Source: Denitratimonas tolerans (lineage in GTDB: Bacteria; Pseudomonadota; Gammaproteobacteria; Xanthomonadales; Xanthomonadaceae). From it: 64,000 nt of DNA. Position 1 is the stretch's first letter, and each line of letters begins with the position of its first letter. Positions 54,126-63,911 of the stretch are shown here, piece by piece. The stretch covers positions 55,081 through 119,080 of the forward strand of contig NZ_JBBDHC010000011.1 of assembly GCF_037203605.1 (NCBI RefSeq). Reading direction: 5' to 3'. Under the pieces are notes generated by a model, which did not search any database, was not told where the DNA came from, and worked only from the letters and a program-made list of their open reading frames with translations. The translations under genes and the position numbers were made by a program.

Positions 54126-55310
54126 ATGCCCATGGCAAGAACGCCGGGAACGCAGCGCCACACGATTCCAGCCGGCATCTGGGTGCTCGGATTCGTGAGC
54201 ATGCTGATGGATATCTCTTCGGAGATGATCCACAGCCTGCTGCCCTTGTTCATGGTCGGAACCCTGGGTGCCAGCGCATTCGCGGTTGGTCTGATCGAAG
54301 GCCTGGCCGAGGCGACCGCGCTGATCGTCAAGGTGTTCTCCGGTGCGATCAGCGACTACCTGGGCAAGCGCAAGGGCCTGGCCGTGTTCGGCTACGCGTT
54401 GGGGGCGTTCACCAAGCCGCTGTTTGCCATGGCACCCAGCCTCGGCGTCGTGCTTGCGGCGCGCCTGCTCGATCGCGTCGGCAAGGGCGTGCGCGGCGCG
54501 CCGCGCGATGCGCTGGTGGCCGATATCGCTCCGCCCGCGGTGCGCGGCGCGGCGTTCGGGCTGCGCCAGTCGCTGGACACGGTCGGCGCGTTCCTCGGCC
54601 CGCTGCTGGCGGTCGGCCTGATGCTCTTGTGGGCCGACGACTTTCGGGCGGTATTCTGGGTGGCGGTGATTCCGGGCCTGCTCGCGGTCGCGCTGCTGCT
54701 GTTCGGCGTGCGCGAACCCGAACGTCAGGCGGGCGGGAAGCGCACCAACCCGATACGGCGTGAAAACCTCAGGCGGCTGGGCGGCGCGTACTGGTGGGTG
54801 GTCGGCCTGGGCGCGGTCTTCGCCCTGGCCCGATTCAGCGAAGCCTTCCTGGTGCTGCGCGCGCAGCAGGGCGGCATCGCCCTGGCGCTGGTGCCGCTGG
54901 TGATGGTGGCGATGAATCTCGTCTACGCCGCGTCCGCTTACCCGTTCGGGACCCTGTCGGACCGCATGAGCCACGAGAAGCTCCTGGTCTGGGGCCTGGT
55001 GGTCCTGATCGCCGCCGATCTGGTGCTGGCGATGGATGCGCGCTGGACCACGGTTCTGGCCGGCGTTGCGCTCTGGGGCGTCCACATGGGAATGACCCAG
55101 GGCCTGCTGGCGACGATGGTGGCCAAGGCCGCGCCGTCCGATCTGCGCGGCACCGCCTTCGGCGTCTTCAACCTGGTCAGCGGTCTGGCCATGCTGGTCG
55201 CCAGCGTCATCGCCGGGCTGCTGTGGGACCAGCTCGGTGCCTCGTTCACCTTTTACGCGGGTGCCGCGTTTTCCGCCGTGGCCCTGCTCGGCCTGTGGAG
55301 GAAAATCTGA
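54126..55310 (+). CDS. MFS transporter
   Basis: The 394-residue protein has about 12 hydrophobic helices. It shows the MFS loop signature between helices 2 and 3 (SGAISDYLGKRKGLAVFGYA) and its second-half counterpart (GTLSDRMSHEKLLVWG). The DRVGKGVRGAPRDALVAD segment is typical of a drug- or tetracycline-like permease group found in many Proteobacteria. Substrate unknown. The ATG at 54126 or 54132 could be used. It is convergent with tnaA. Confidence 0.82.
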   Translation: MPMARTPGTQRHTIPAGIWVLGFVSMLMDISSEMIHSLLPLFMVGTLGASAFAVGLIEGLAEATALIVKVFSGAISDYLGKRKGLAVFGYALGAFTKPLFAMAPSLGVVLAARLLDRVGKGVRGAPRDALVADIAPPAVRGAAFGLRQSLDTVGAFLGPLLAVGLMLLWADDFRAVFWVAVIPGLLAVALLLFGVREPERQAGGKRTNPIRRENLRRLGGAYWWVVGLGAVFALARFSEAFLVLRAQQGGIALALVPLVMVAMNLVYAASAYPFGTLSDRMSHEKLLVWGLVVLIAADLVLAMDARWTTVLAGVALWGVHMGMTQGLLATMVAKAAPSDLRGTAFGVFNLVSGLAMLVASVIAGLLWDQLGASFTFYAGAAFSAVALLGLWRKI

Positions 55311-55398
55311 GCCGCGCGGCGGGCGCTGGTGGCCGATGCCGACCGCGCCTGCCGCGCGCCTGGCGATCCTCCAGGCACGCCGATCTTCGCTCGTCGCT

Positions 55399-55412
55399 CC
55401 CGCCTTCGCGGG
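55399..55412. terminator. Hairpin between convergent MFS and tnaA genes
   Basis: CCCGC-CTTC-GCGGG followed by CATGACGG is a short stem-loop between two convergent genes. It resembles the ATTCCTGCCTTCGCAGGAAT hairpin of the MITE and the widespread CCCGCCTTCGCGGG-type intergenic repeat. It may act as a bidirectional terminator. Confidence 0.4.
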
Positions 55413-55437
55413 CATGACGGCCCCGCTCGGGGTTTCC

Positions 55438-56811
55438 CTACGCCAGCGGCTCGAAGCGCGCGGTGAAGTGGCGCAGCTGTTTCGGCTCGTGGCTGATGCG
55501 GTAGCCGGAAAGCGTCGGCGCGCGGCGGGCGACTTCCCCGCAGACTTCGATCACGTAGTCGATGTGGCTCTGGGTGTATGTGCGGCGCGGGATGGCCAGG
55601 CGCACCAGCTCCATGGTCGCGGGCGTTTCCGAGCCGTCCGGGTGGCGACCGAACATCACCGTGCCGATCTCGCAGCCGCGCACGCCGCCGGCTTCGTACA
55701 GCGCCACCGCGAGCGCCTGGCCGGGATACTGCAGCGGCGGAATGTGCGGCAGGAACGCCTTGGCATCCAGATAGACCGCGTGGCCGCCGATGGGCTGGAG
55801 CACGGGAATCCCGGCCTTCGCCAAGGCCTCGCCCAGATACGCGGTGGAGCGGATGCGATAGCGCAGGTAGTCGTGGTCGACGACCTCCTTCAGGCCTTGC
55901 GCCAGCGCCTCCAGATCGCGTCCGGCAAGGCCGCCGTAGGTGGGAAAGCCTTCGGTCAGGATCAGCAGCGCGCGGCACTGTTCGGCCAGCGCGTCGTCGT
56001 TGAGCGCGAGCCAGCCGCCGATGTTGCCCATCGGATCCTTCTTGGCGCTCATCGTCATGCCGTCGGCGAGCCGCGCCATGTCGCGCACGATGTCCGACAC
56101 CTCGCGCTCGCCCTGGCCCGGTTCGCGCTCGCGGATGAACCAGGCGTTCTCGGCGAAGCGGCAGGCGTCGAGGAACAGCGGCACGCCGTGGCGGTGGCAG
56201 ACCGCGCTGGTTTCGCGGATGTTCTCCAGGCTCACCGGTTGGCCGCCGCCGGAGTTGTTGGTGAGGGTGAGCATCACCACCGGCACGCGGCCCGCGTTCT
56301 GCGTGAGGAAGGCGTCCAGGCGCGCGGTGTCCATGTTGCCCTTGAACGGATGGCGGCTGACCGGGTCGCGGCCCTCGGCGATCACCAGGTCGACCGCCTC
56401 GGCACCGCTGTACTCGATGTTGGCGCGGGTGGTGTCGAAGTGGGTGTTGCTCGGGATGACCCGGCCGGTGCCGCCCAGTGCGGTGAAGAGGATCTTCTCC
56501 GCCGCGCGACCCTGGTGGGTGGGAATGACGTGGGCGAACGGGAACAGCTCCTGCACCGCGCTGCGGAAGATCTCGAACGAGGGGCTGCCGGCATAGGACT
56601 CGTCGCCGTGCTGGATCGCGGCCCACTGGTCGCGGCTCATCGCGCCGGTGCCCGAGTCGGTCAAAAGGTCGATCAGCACGTCGTCCGAATGCAGGCCGAA
56701 CAGGTTGTAGCCGGCGGCCTTCACCGCCTCGCGACGCTGCGCCTCGGTGGTCATGCGCAGCGGCGCGACCGAGTGGATGCGGAAGGGTTCGATGATGGTG
56801 CGATAGGCCAC
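55438..56811 (-). CDS. tnaA: Tryptophanase
   Basis: The protein has 457 residues from GTG 56811, with GGAGGA seven bases upstream. It belongs to the beta-eliminating lyase group of tryptophanase and tyrosine phenol-lyase. The PLP lysine is in MSAKKD (about 257-258). The two residues that separate the enzymes favour tryptophanase: aspartate 126 in HFDTT (threonine in tyrosine phenol-lyase) and histidine 448 in QLRHFTARF (phenylalanine in tyrosine phenol-lyase). The product would split tryptophan into indole, pyruvate and ammonia. No tnaC leader or tnaB permease is seen. It is divergent from tpx. Confidence 0.82.
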   Translation of the reverse strand: MAYRTIIEPFRIHSVAPLRMTTEAQRREAVKAAGYNLFGLHSDDVLIDLLTDSGTGAMSRDQWAAIQHGDESYAGSPSFEIFRSAVQELFPFAHVIPTHQGRAAEKILFTALGGTGRVIPSNTHFDTTRANIEYSGAEAVDLVIAEGRDPVSRHPFKGNMDTARLDAFLTQNAGRVPVVMLTLTNNSGGGQPVSLENIRETSAVCHRHGVPLFLDACRFAENAWFIREREPGQGEREVSDIVRDMARLADGMTMSAKKDPMGNIGGWLALNDDALAEQCRALLILTEGFPTYGGLAGRDLEALAQGLKEVVDHDYLRYRIRSTAYLGEALAKAGIPVLQPIGGHAVYLDAKAFLPHIPPLQYPGQALAVALYEAGGVRGCEIGTVMFGRHPDGSETPATMELVRLAIPRRTYTQSHIDYVIEVCGEVARRAPTLSGYRISHEPKQLRHFTARFEPLA

Positions 56812-56981
56812 GGCGGGTTCCTCCGGCGCGATGGCCGCGTGCAGACAGGGCGGCGCGCATTGCCGCGCCAAGGCGGTGAACTGTATCCGATGCGCCCCCC
56901 GCCGCGCGCGGCGGCAGCTTGAAAGCGGGCGCGCCAGCCTCCAGATTGTGCGGTGTTTTCCCAACCCCAAGGAGCCTGGCC

Positions 56982-57482
56982 ATGGCCACGGTGACATTCA
57001 AAGGCAGTCCGGTCCGCATCGGCGGCACATTTCCGCAGGTCGGCAGCAAGGCAGCGGGATTCCGGCTGGTGGCAGGCGATCTTTCCGAGCGCACGCTCTC
57101 GGACTTCGCCGGCAAGCGCAAGGTCCTCAACATCTTCCCGAGCATCGATACCGGCGTGTGCGCGGCCTCGGTGCGGCGCTTCAACCAGGAGGCCGCCACG
57201 CTCGCGAACACCGCGGTGCTGTGCATCTCGGCCGATCTTCCCTTCGCGCAGGCGCGCTTCTGCGGTGCCGAAGGCATCCAGAACGTCACCATGCTCTCGA
57301 TGATGCGCGGGCGCGAGTTCCTGAAGGACTATGGCGTGGCGATGGAAGACGGCCCGCTGGCCGGGCTGGCGGCGCGCGCGGTGGTGGTGCTGGACGAGCA
57401 CGACACGGTGATTCACGCCCAACGGGTCGCGGAAATCACCCAGGAACCGGAGTACGCTGCCGCCCTCGCTGCGCTGGCCTGA
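56982..57482 (+). CDS. tpx: Thiol peroxidase
   Basis: The 166-residue protein is a standard Tpx. The peroxidatic cysteine is Cys60 in PSIDTGVCAASVR and the resolving cysteine is Cys94 in ARFCGAEG, the positions usual for the family. It reduces alkyl hydroperoxides in the periplasm or cytoplasm with thioredoxin. AAGGAG precedes the ATG at 56982. Divergent from tnaA across a 170-bp gap. Confidence 0.95.
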   Translation: MATVTFKGSPVRIGGTFPQVGSKAAGFRLVAGDLSERTLSDFAGKRKVLNIFPSIDTGVCAASVRRFNQEAATLANTAVLCISADLPFAQARFCGAEGIQNVTMLSMMRGREFLKDYGVAMEDGPLAGLAARAVVVLDEHDTVIHAQRVAEITQEPEYAAALAALA

Positions 57483-57561
57483 CGGCGGTTTCGGGCCGGA
57501 GCGACCGGCCCGCGCCGCCATGGCCCCTGCGCGTCGCTGATTTTCCGCAAGGACCCGTCCC

Positions 57562-58959
57562 ATGCCCTCCGCCCGCACCCGTTTCGCGCTGCTCGCGCGC
57601 GAGATGCGCCGCACCTTCACGCTCGCGTTGCCGCTGATCTTCGGGCACGTGGCGACCGGCATGATCGGCTTCGTCGATTCGGTGCTGGCCGGCCATCACC
57701 ATCCCAACACCCTGGCGGCGGTGGCGGTGGGCGCGGCGATCTGGTCGGTGGTGGCGATCGTGCTGGTGGGCGTGCTGCTGGCGGTGCCGCCTTCGGTATC
57801 GCACCTGGCCGGTGCCGGGCGACGCGCCGAGATTCCTTCGCTGTTTCGCCAGACGCTGTGGCTGGCGGCGGCGCTGGCGGCGCTGCTGGTCGGATTCCTG
57901 CAGCTCGCCACCGGGCTGCTGGAACCCATGGGCATCGCCGAGGAAATCCGGCCCGCCGCGGCCGACTTCATTCACGGCGTGCGCTGGGGCGTGCCGGCGC
58001 TGGCCTTCTACCTGTGCATGCGCTACCTGAGCGAGGGCCTGCACTGGACCCTGCCCACGATGGTGCTGGGCGTCTCCGGGCTCGCCATCCTGGCACCGCT
58101 GGGCTACGTGCTGATGTTCGGCCGCTTCGGCCTGCCCGAGCTGGGTGCCGGCGGCGTGGGCTATGCCACCTCGATCATGCTCTGGTGCCAGGCGCTGGCC
58201 TTCGCGGCGCACCTGGCGACCAGCCGGCGCTTCGCGGATCTGGCCCTGTTCGGGCGCTGGGAGTGGCCGCGCCGGGAGACGATCCGCGGGCTGCTGGCGC
58301 TCGGGGTTCCGATCGGCGTGACGGTGGCGATGGAGGGCGGACTGTTCATCGCCACGGCGCTTCTGATCGGACGCATGGGCGAAGTGCCGGCAGCGGCCCA
58401 CCAGATCGCGATCAACGTCGCCTCGATCACCTTCATGGGCGCGCTGGCACTGGCCGAGGCCACCACGGTGCGGGTCGGCCACGCCGCCGGTGCCGGAGAT
58501 CGCCACGGGCTGAGGCGCGCCATCCTGGCCGGATATGTCATCGTGATCGGCGTGCAGCTGGTGACGGCGTCGGCGATCGCGCTGGGCAACGACCTGATCG
58601 CCTCCATCTACACCCGCGATGCGGCGGTGCTGTCGCTGGCGGCCACGCTGCTGCTCTACGCCGCCGCCTTCCAGGTGTCCGACGGCATCCAGGTGGTCTC
58701 CAGCGCTTCGCTGCGCGGGCTCAAGGACACGCGCGTACCGATGCTGCTGGCGGCCTTTGCCTACTGGTGCGTCGGGATGCCGCTGGCCGCCGGCCTCGGG
58801 CTCGGGCTGGGCTGGGGCGCGCCGGGCATGTGGGTGGGACTGGTGGCGGGATTGACCTTCGCGGCGCTGCTGCTGGGCCTGCGGCTGCGCCACAGCCTGC
58901 GCCAACGGCCGCCTGAACCACGCGCCCGTACCGCGGCACCCGTGCCCTCCGGCACGTAG
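57562..58959 (+). CDS. MATE family efflux transporter (NorM-like)
   Basis: The 465-residue protein has 12 predicted helices and the MATE signature segments GFVDSVLAGHHHPNTLAAVA and QIAINVASITFMGALALAEA. NorM-type members expel cationic drugs and dyes with sodium or protons. The ATG at 57562 follows AAGGAC. Same strand as tpx and sppA but with gaps of 60-80 bp. Confidence 0.9.
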   Translation: MPSARTRFALLAREMRRTFTLALPLIFGHVATGMIGFVDSVLAGHHHPNTLAAVAVGAAIWSVVAIVLVGVLLAVPPSVSHLAGAGRRAEIPSLFRQTLWLAAALAALLVGFLQLATGLLEPMGIAEEIRPAAADFIHGVRWGVPALAFYLCMRYLSEGLHWTLPTMVLGVSGLAILAPLGYVLMFGRFGLPELGAGGVGYATSIMLWCQALAFAAHLATSRRFADLALFGRWEWPRRETIRGLLALGVPIGVTVAMEGGLFIATALLIGRMGEVPAAAHQIAINVASITFMGALALAEATTVRVGHAAGAGDRHGLRRAILAGYVIVIGVQLVTASAIALGNDLIASIYTRDAAVLSLAATLLLYAAAFQVSDGIQVVSSASLRGLKDTRVPMLLAAFAYWCVGMPLAAGLGLGLGWGAPGMWVGLVAGLTFAALLLGLRLRHSLRQRPPEPRARTAAPVPSGT

Positions 58960-59018
58960 CCCGCGCCGGGCAAGCGCGTATTCTTGTCCCCACATCCCCG
59001 TTCTTACGCGATAACGCC

Positions 59019-60884
59019 ATGTCTCGATCTGCTCCCGGACCGCTACTGCGGTTTGCCCGCGCCGGCTGGAACGCCGTCAACTTCACCCGCCGACTGGTCT
59101 TCAACGCGATCTTCCTGTTCATCGGGCTGATCGTGCTCGTGGCGCTGTTCAGCGGCCGCCCCAAGCTGCCCGAGCGCAGCGCGCTGGTGATCGCGCCGCA
59201 GGGCCAGGTGGTGGAGCAGTTCAGCGCCGATCCGTTCGAGCGCGCGCTGTCCAAGGCGATCAACCAGCCGCTGCCGGAAACCCAGCTGCGCGATCTGGTG
59301 CGCGCGCTGGAGGCGGCCGCCACGGATTCCCGCATCGAGCGGGTGGTGATCCGTCCCGACCAGATGACCGGGATCGGCTTCGCCGCGCTCGAAGAGCTGG
59401 CGCGTGCGGTGACCGAGTTCAGGAAGAGCGGCAAGCAGCTGGTGGCCTACGCCGACGGCATGGACCAGAAGCAGTATTACCTCGCCGCGCTCGCCGACGA
59501 GGTCTACCTGCACCCGGACGGCATGGTGCTGCTCGAAGGCCTGTCGCGCTACCGCGCCTACTACCGCGAGGCGCTGGAGGACAAGCTCGGCGTCGATGTG
59601 CACCTGTTCCGCGTCGGCGAATACAAGTCCGCCGCCGAGCCCTACATCCTCGACGCCGCCTCGCCCGAGTCGCGCGAGGCCGATCTCTACTGGATGAACG
59701 ACCTTTGGCGGCACTTCCTGGCCGACGTAGCGCGGCTGCGCTCGCTGGACGCCGACGCGCTGCAGGCCGGCATCGACGATTTCGCGGCGCGGGTCGAGTC
59801 CGTGGCCGGCGACATGGGCAAGCTCGCGCTGGAGCAGAAGCTGGTGGACGGCCTCGTCACCCAGGACCAGTTCCGCGACCTGATGGTCGAGCGCGGCGTC
59901 GAGGACACCGAAACCCACAGCTTCCGCCAGGTGTCGATGGACGCCTATCTCGGCTTCGTGGACCGCGAGCGCCCGGCCTTCGATGCGCGGCCCAAGGTGG
60001 CCATCGTGGTGGCCCAGGGCGAAATCGCGGCCGGCGACCTGCCGCCCGGCACCGTGGGCGGCGTGTCCACCTCGCGCCTGCTGCGCGATGCGCGCGAGGA
60101 CGCGGACGTGAAGGCCGTGGTGCTGCGCGTGGATTCCCCCGGCGGCGGCGTGTTTCCGTCCGAGCAGATCCGCCGCGAAGTGGAGCTGATCCGCGCCGTC
60201 GGCAAGCCGGTGGTGGTCTCGATGGGCAACGTGGCCGCCTCGGGCGGCTACTGGATCTCGATGAACGCCGACGCGATCTACGCCCAGCCCACCACCATCA
60301 CCGGCTCGATCGGCATCTTCGGCCTGTTCATGACCATCCCCGACACCCTGGCCAAGATCGGCGTGCACGTCGACGGCGTGGCGACCACGAAGATCGCCGG
60401 TGCCTTCGATCCCACCCGCCCGATGTCGGTCGAGGTGGGCAAGACCATCCAGGCCATCATCGACCAGGGCTACCGCCAGTTCATCGGCAAGGTGGCGGCG
60501 GCGCGCGAGACGACTCCCGAGGCGATCGACCAGGTCGCGCGCGGGCGGGTCTGGAGCGGCACGCAGGCCGAGGCGCGCGGCCTGGTGGACGAACTGGGCG
60601 GGCTGCACGATGCCGTCGCCGAGGCCGCGCGCCGCGCGACCCTGCCGAGCGACGGCTACCGGGTGCAGTACGTCGAAAAGACGCTGTCGCCGTTCGAGCA
60701 GGCGCTGGTCAACGCAGGCCGCAACGCCACCGTCCGTGCGCTGATGGCGCAGGCGGGGCTGCCGACCCTGCTGCTCGACGCGCCGGGAACGCGCGAGCTG
60801 GGCAAGACCCTGCGCCTGCTGGATTCACCACCCGAGGGCGGGCGCCCGTTCAAGGCCGTGGCGCACTGCTTCTGCGAGCCCTGA
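59019..60884 (+). CDS. sppA: Signal peptide peptidase SppA, 67K type
   Basis: The 621-residue protein has an N-terminal membrane helix (about 28-46) and two tandem S49 protease domains. The catalytic lysine is Lys203 in FRVGEYKSAAEP and the catalytic serine is Ser408 in NVAASGGYW, close to Lys209/Ser409 of E. coli SppA. It degrades cleaved signal peptides in the inner membrane. It is followed 19 bases later by the tsaC-like gene. Confidence 0.94.
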   Translation: MSRSAPGPLLRFARAGWNAVNFTRRLVFNAIFLFIGLIVLVALFSGRPKLPERSALVIAPQGQVVEQFSADPFERALSKAINQPLPETQLRDLVRALEAAATDSRIERVVIRPDQMTGIGFAALEELARAVTEFRKSGKQLVAYADGMDQKQYYLAALADEVYLHPDGMVLLEGLSRYRAYYREALEDKLGVDVHLFRVGEYKSAAEPYILDAASPESREADLYWMNDLWRHFLADVARLRSLDADALQAGIDDFAARVESVAGDMGKLALEQKLVDGLVTQDQFRDLMVERGVEDTETHSFRQVSMDAYLGFVDRERPAFDARPKVAIVVAQGEIAAGDLPPGTVGGVSTSRLLRDAREDADVKAVVLRVDSPGGGVFPSEQIRREVELIRAVGKPVVVSMGNVAASGGYWISMNADAIYAQPTTITGSIGIFGLFMTIPDTLAKIGVHVDGVATTKIAGAFDPTRPMSVEVGKTIQAIIDQGYRQFIGKVAAARETTPEAIDQVARGRVWSGTQAEARGLVDELGGLHDAVAEAARRATLPSDGYRVQYVEKTLSPFEQALVNAGRNATVRALMAQAGLPTLLLDAPGTRELGKTLRLLDSPPEGGRPFKAVAHCFCEP

Positions 60885-60903
60885 GTCCGGAGCGACCCTT
60901 CCC

Positions 60904-61473
60904 GTGACCGCGCGTCCACTGTCGATTCCGGACGCCGCCTGCGCCCTGCGCGCGGGCGGCGTCATCGCCTACCCGACCGAGGCGGTCTGGGGTCTGGGCT
61001 GTGATCCCTTCGACGCGGCGGCGCTGGCGCGCCTTTTGGCCCTCAAGCAGCGCCCGGCGGCCAAGGGCATGATCGTGATCGCGGCGCGTCCCGCGCAGGT
61101 GGATCGCTACCTGCGCTGGAGCGCGCTCGCGCCCGAACGCCGCGACCAGGTGCTGGCGAGCTGGCCCGGGCCCAACACCTGGCTGATTCCCTGCACCGAC
61201 GCCGTGCCACACGGCCTGCGCGGCGATCACGACACGCTCGCGGTGCGCATCACCGCGCATCCGGTGGCGGCCGCGCTGTGCGAGGCCTTCGGCGGGCCGA
61301 TCGTGTCCACCAGCGCCAACCGTGCCGGCGAGCCGCCGGCGCGGCGCATCGGGGATCTCGCTGGCGATTTGCGCGACGCGCTGGATGGATGGGTCGACGG
61401 GGAAACCGGCGACCGCGCCCTGCCCTCGGTCATCCGCGACGCCCGCGACGGACGGATCATCCGTCCCGGCTGA
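60904..61473 (+). CDS. tsaC: Sua5/YciO/YrdC family protein, TsaC-like
   Basis: The 189-residue protein starts at GTG and has the YrdC-fold motifs GGVIAYPTEAVWGLGCDPFD, LKQRPAAKGMIVI and STSANRAGEPPA. TsaC makes threonylcarbamoyl-AMP for the t6A37 modification of tRNAs. The short single-domain form and the KR-type nucleotide-binding region fit TsaC. It converges with rpiA across 15 bases. Confidence 0.9.
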   Translation: MTARPLSIPDAACALRAGGVIAYPTEAVWGLGCDPFDAAALARLLALKQRPAAKGMIVIAARPAQVDRYLRWSALAPERRDQVLASWPGPNTWLIPCTDAVPHGLRGDHDTLAVRITAHPVAAALCEAFGGPIVSTSANRAGEPPARRIGDLAGDLRDALDGWVDGETGDRALPSVIRDARDGRIIRPG

Positions 61474-61488
61474 GGCCGCCGGGCGGCG

Positions 61489-62148
61489 TCAGACGCTGCC
61501 GGCGACCACCACGCCGTCGGCGATCACCACGTCGGCCGGGCGCGCCGCGAACAGGCCCACCGCCACCACGCCGACGATCTGGTTGATGCGCGCCTCCAGC
61601 GCCACCGGATCGGTGATGGAAAGACCGTGCACGTCGAGGATCCAGTTGCCGTTGTCGGTGACGACGCCGTCGCGCCAGACCGGCTGACCGCCGAACTTCA
61701 GCAGCTCGCGCGCGACGTGGCTGCGCGCCATCGGAATCACCTCGACCGGCAGCGGGAAACGGCCGAGCACCGCCACGCGCTTGGAGGCATCGAGCACGCA
61801 GACGAAGCGCTCGCTGGCCGCGGCAATGATCTTCTCGCGCGTCAGCGCCGCGCCGCCGCCCTTGATCAGGCAGCGCTGCGGATCGCATTCGTCGGCCCCG
61901 TCCACGTACAGCCCGAGCGGGCCTTCGGCATTGAGGTCGAGCACCTCGATGCCGCGCTGGCGCAGCAGCGCGCTGCTCTGCTCGGAGCTGGAGACCGCGC
62001 CCTTGATCAGCCCCGGCTCGCGCCCCAGCGCCTCGATGAACCAGCGCACGGTCGAGCCGGTGCCGACCCCGACCACCGAGCCTTTTTCGACGAATTCGAG
62101 GGCGCGCTCGGCCGACAGGCGCTTGGCGTTTTCAATGTCCGATGACAT
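61489..62148 (-). CDS. rpiA: Ribose-5-phosphate isomerase A
   Basis: The 219-residue protein matches RpiA, with the substrate-binding segments GVGTGSTVRWFIEAL, the acidic motif YVDGADECDPQ and IKGGGAALTREKI. It interconverts ribose-5-phosphate and ribulose-5-phosphate in the pentose phosphate pathway. Single gene on the minus strand downstream of hsdM. Confidence 0.95.
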   Translation of the reverse strand: MSSDIENAKRLSAERALEFVEKGSVVGVGTGSTVRWFIEALGREPGLIKGAVSSSEQSSALLRQRGIEVLDLNAEGPLGLYVDGADECDPQRCLIKGGGAALTREKIIAAASERFVCVLDASKRVAVLGRFPLPVEVIPMARSHVARELLKFGGQPVWRDGVVTDNGNWILDVHGLSITDPVALEARINQIVGVVAVGLFAARPADVVIADGVVVAGSV

Positions 62149-62194
62149 GCGGGGCTCCGTGTTCCAAATGGATTGTCTGCGAAAAGTCCGGATG

Positions 62195-62212
62195 CCCGGA
62201 TCGGAATCCGGG
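62195..62212 (-). terminator. Hairpin downstream of hsdM
   Basis: CCCGGAT-CGGA-ATCCGGG forms a perfect 7-bp stem with a four-base loop in the 90-bp gap between hsdM and rpiA. On the minus strand ACTTTT follows about 12 bases later. It is a plausible but weak intrinsic terminator. Confidence 0.4.
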
Positions 62213-62238
62213 GCAGGTGGGGCAATGAGGCCGAAAGG

Positions 62239-63852
62239 CTAGGGCAGCGGCTTCAAACCCAGCTCTTTCAGGAAGGCGTTGTGCGTGTCCTTCGCCGCCG
62301 CAATCGCCTTTTCGATCTCCGCCAGATCCCGGTGCGTGTCATCCAGATCGATCTCGGCCTCGGCCACCGCCGTGCTGATGTAGCGGGAGATGTTCAGGTT
62401 GAAATCGTTCTTCTCGATCTCGGCCATCTCCACCCGGCGCGAGTAGCGCGCCTCTTCCTCGCGGAACTGGTAGGTCTGGACGATCCTGGCGATGTGCTCG
62501 GGCTTGAGCTGGTTCTGGCGCTTGCCTTTTTCAAAGTGCTCGGCGGCGTTGATGAAGAGCACATCGTCCGGCTTCTTGCACTTCTTCAGCACCAGGATGC
62601 AGACCGGGATGCCGGTGGAATAGAACAGATTGGCGGGCAGGCCGATCACCGTGTCGATGTGGCCGTCCTTGAGCAGCCTGGTGCGGATGCGTTCCTCCGC
62701 CCCGCCGCGGAACAGCACGCCGTGCGGCAGGATGATCGCCATCACGCCCTCGTCCTTGAGGTAGTGGAAGCCGTGCAGCAGGAAGGCGAAGTCGGCGGCG
62801 GACCTGGGCGCCAGGCCGTGGCTCTTGAAGCGCACGTCGTCGGCCAGGGCGTCGGTCGGCTCCCAGCGATAGCTGAAGGGCGGGTTGGCGACGATGGCGT
62901 CGAAGCTCGGCTTTTTCGCCGGGTTCTGCTCGCGCAGCATGTCCCACTCGTTGAGCAGGGTGTCGCCGTGGAAGATCTCGAACTCGGTGTCCTTCACCCC
63001 GTGCAGCAGCATGTTCATGCGCGCGAGGTTGTAGGTGGTGATGTTCTTTTCCTGGCCGAAGATCTTGCCGATGGTGCCGCCCGCCTGGGCCACCTTCTTG
63101 CGCACGTTGAGCAGCAGCGAGCCCGAGCCGCAGGCGAAATCCAGCACGCTTTCCAGCCGCTTCTTGGTGCCGGTTTTCGGCTCCTGGCTGTCCAGCGTGA
63201 CGATGGCCGAGAGGATGTCGGAAATCTGCTGCGGGGTGTAGAACTCGCCCGCCTTCTTGCCCGAACCCGCCGCAAACTGGCCGATCAGGTATTCATAGGC
63301 ATCGCCCAGCGCGTCGACGTCGGTGGAGAACTCCGCCAGCCCCTCGGCGATCTTCTGGATGATGGCGCAGAGCTTGGCGTTGCGGTCGGCATAGGTCTTG
63401 CCCAGCTTGGGGGAACTGAGGTCGATCTCGGAGAACAGGCCCTGGAAGGTGCTCTCGAAGGATTCCGTCTCGATGTACTTGAAACCCGCCTGCAGCGTTT
63501 TCAGCAGTTCCGCGTTCTGGGTGCGCGCCATATTGGCGATGCTGTTCCACAGGTGCGCGGGCTGAATCACGTAATGCACCTTGCGGCGCATCTGCTTCTC
63601 GAACATCGGGATATCGTCCACGTTGTTCGCATACCAGAGCGCCAGCGGCACCTTGCGGGCGTCGCCGCCCACATCGGGGTAATCCCGGCCCAGTTCCTTC
63701 TGCGCCGCCGTCTCGTAGTTGTCGGAGAGATAGCGCAGAAAGAGGAAGGACAGCATGTAGTCGCGGAAGTCGTCCGCATCCATCGCCCCGCGTAGTTGGT
63801 CGGCGATGCTCCAGAGGGTGTTGACCAGTTGTTTCTGGTTGGCTTCGGTCAT
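62239..63852 (-). CDS. hsdM: Type I restriction-modification methyltransferase subunit HsdM
   Basis: The 537-residue protein has the HsdM N-terminal helical domain (NTLWSIADQLRGAMDADDF) and an adenine-specific methyltransferase core with FACGSGSLLLNV for SAM binding. NPPF appears near residue 320. The length is complete. HsdM needs the specificity subunit HsdS to methylate DNA, yet no hsdS or hsdR lies between it and rpiA. Upstream, an insertion sequence begins only 60 bases before the start codon, so the rest of the system may have been displaced or lie beyond the window. Confidence 0.92.
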   Translation of the reverse strand: MTEANQKQLVNTLWSIADQLRGAMDADDFRDYMLSFLFLRYLSDNYETAAQKELGRDYPDVGGDARKVPLALWYANNVDDIPMFEKQMRRKVHYVIQPAHLWNSIANMARTQNAELLKTLQAGFKYIETESFESTFQGLFSEIDLSSPKLGKTYADRNAKLCAIIQKIAEGLAEFSTDVDALGDAYEYLIGQFAAGSGKKAGEFYTPQQISDILSAIVTLDSQEPKTGTKKRLESVLDFACGSGSLLLNVRKKVAQAGGTIGKIFGQEKNITTYNLARMNMLLHGVKDTEFEIFHGDTLLNEWDMLREQNPAKKPSFDAIVANPPFSYRWEPTDALADDVRFKSHGLAPRSAADFAFLLHGFHYLKDEGVMAIILPHGVLFRGGAEERIRTRLLKDGHIDTVIGLPANLFYSTGIPVCILVLKKCKKPDDVLFINAAEHFEKGKRQNQLKPEHIARIVQTYQFREEEARYSRRVEMAEIEKNDFNLNISRYISTAVAEAEIDLDDTHRDLAEIEKAIAAAKDTHNAFLKELGLKPLP

Positions 63853-63911
63853 GTCGGCTGGATGGTTGTGCAGAGGCGGTTCAGTGCGGCCGGGAGGGCA
63901 CGCCGCAGCAC

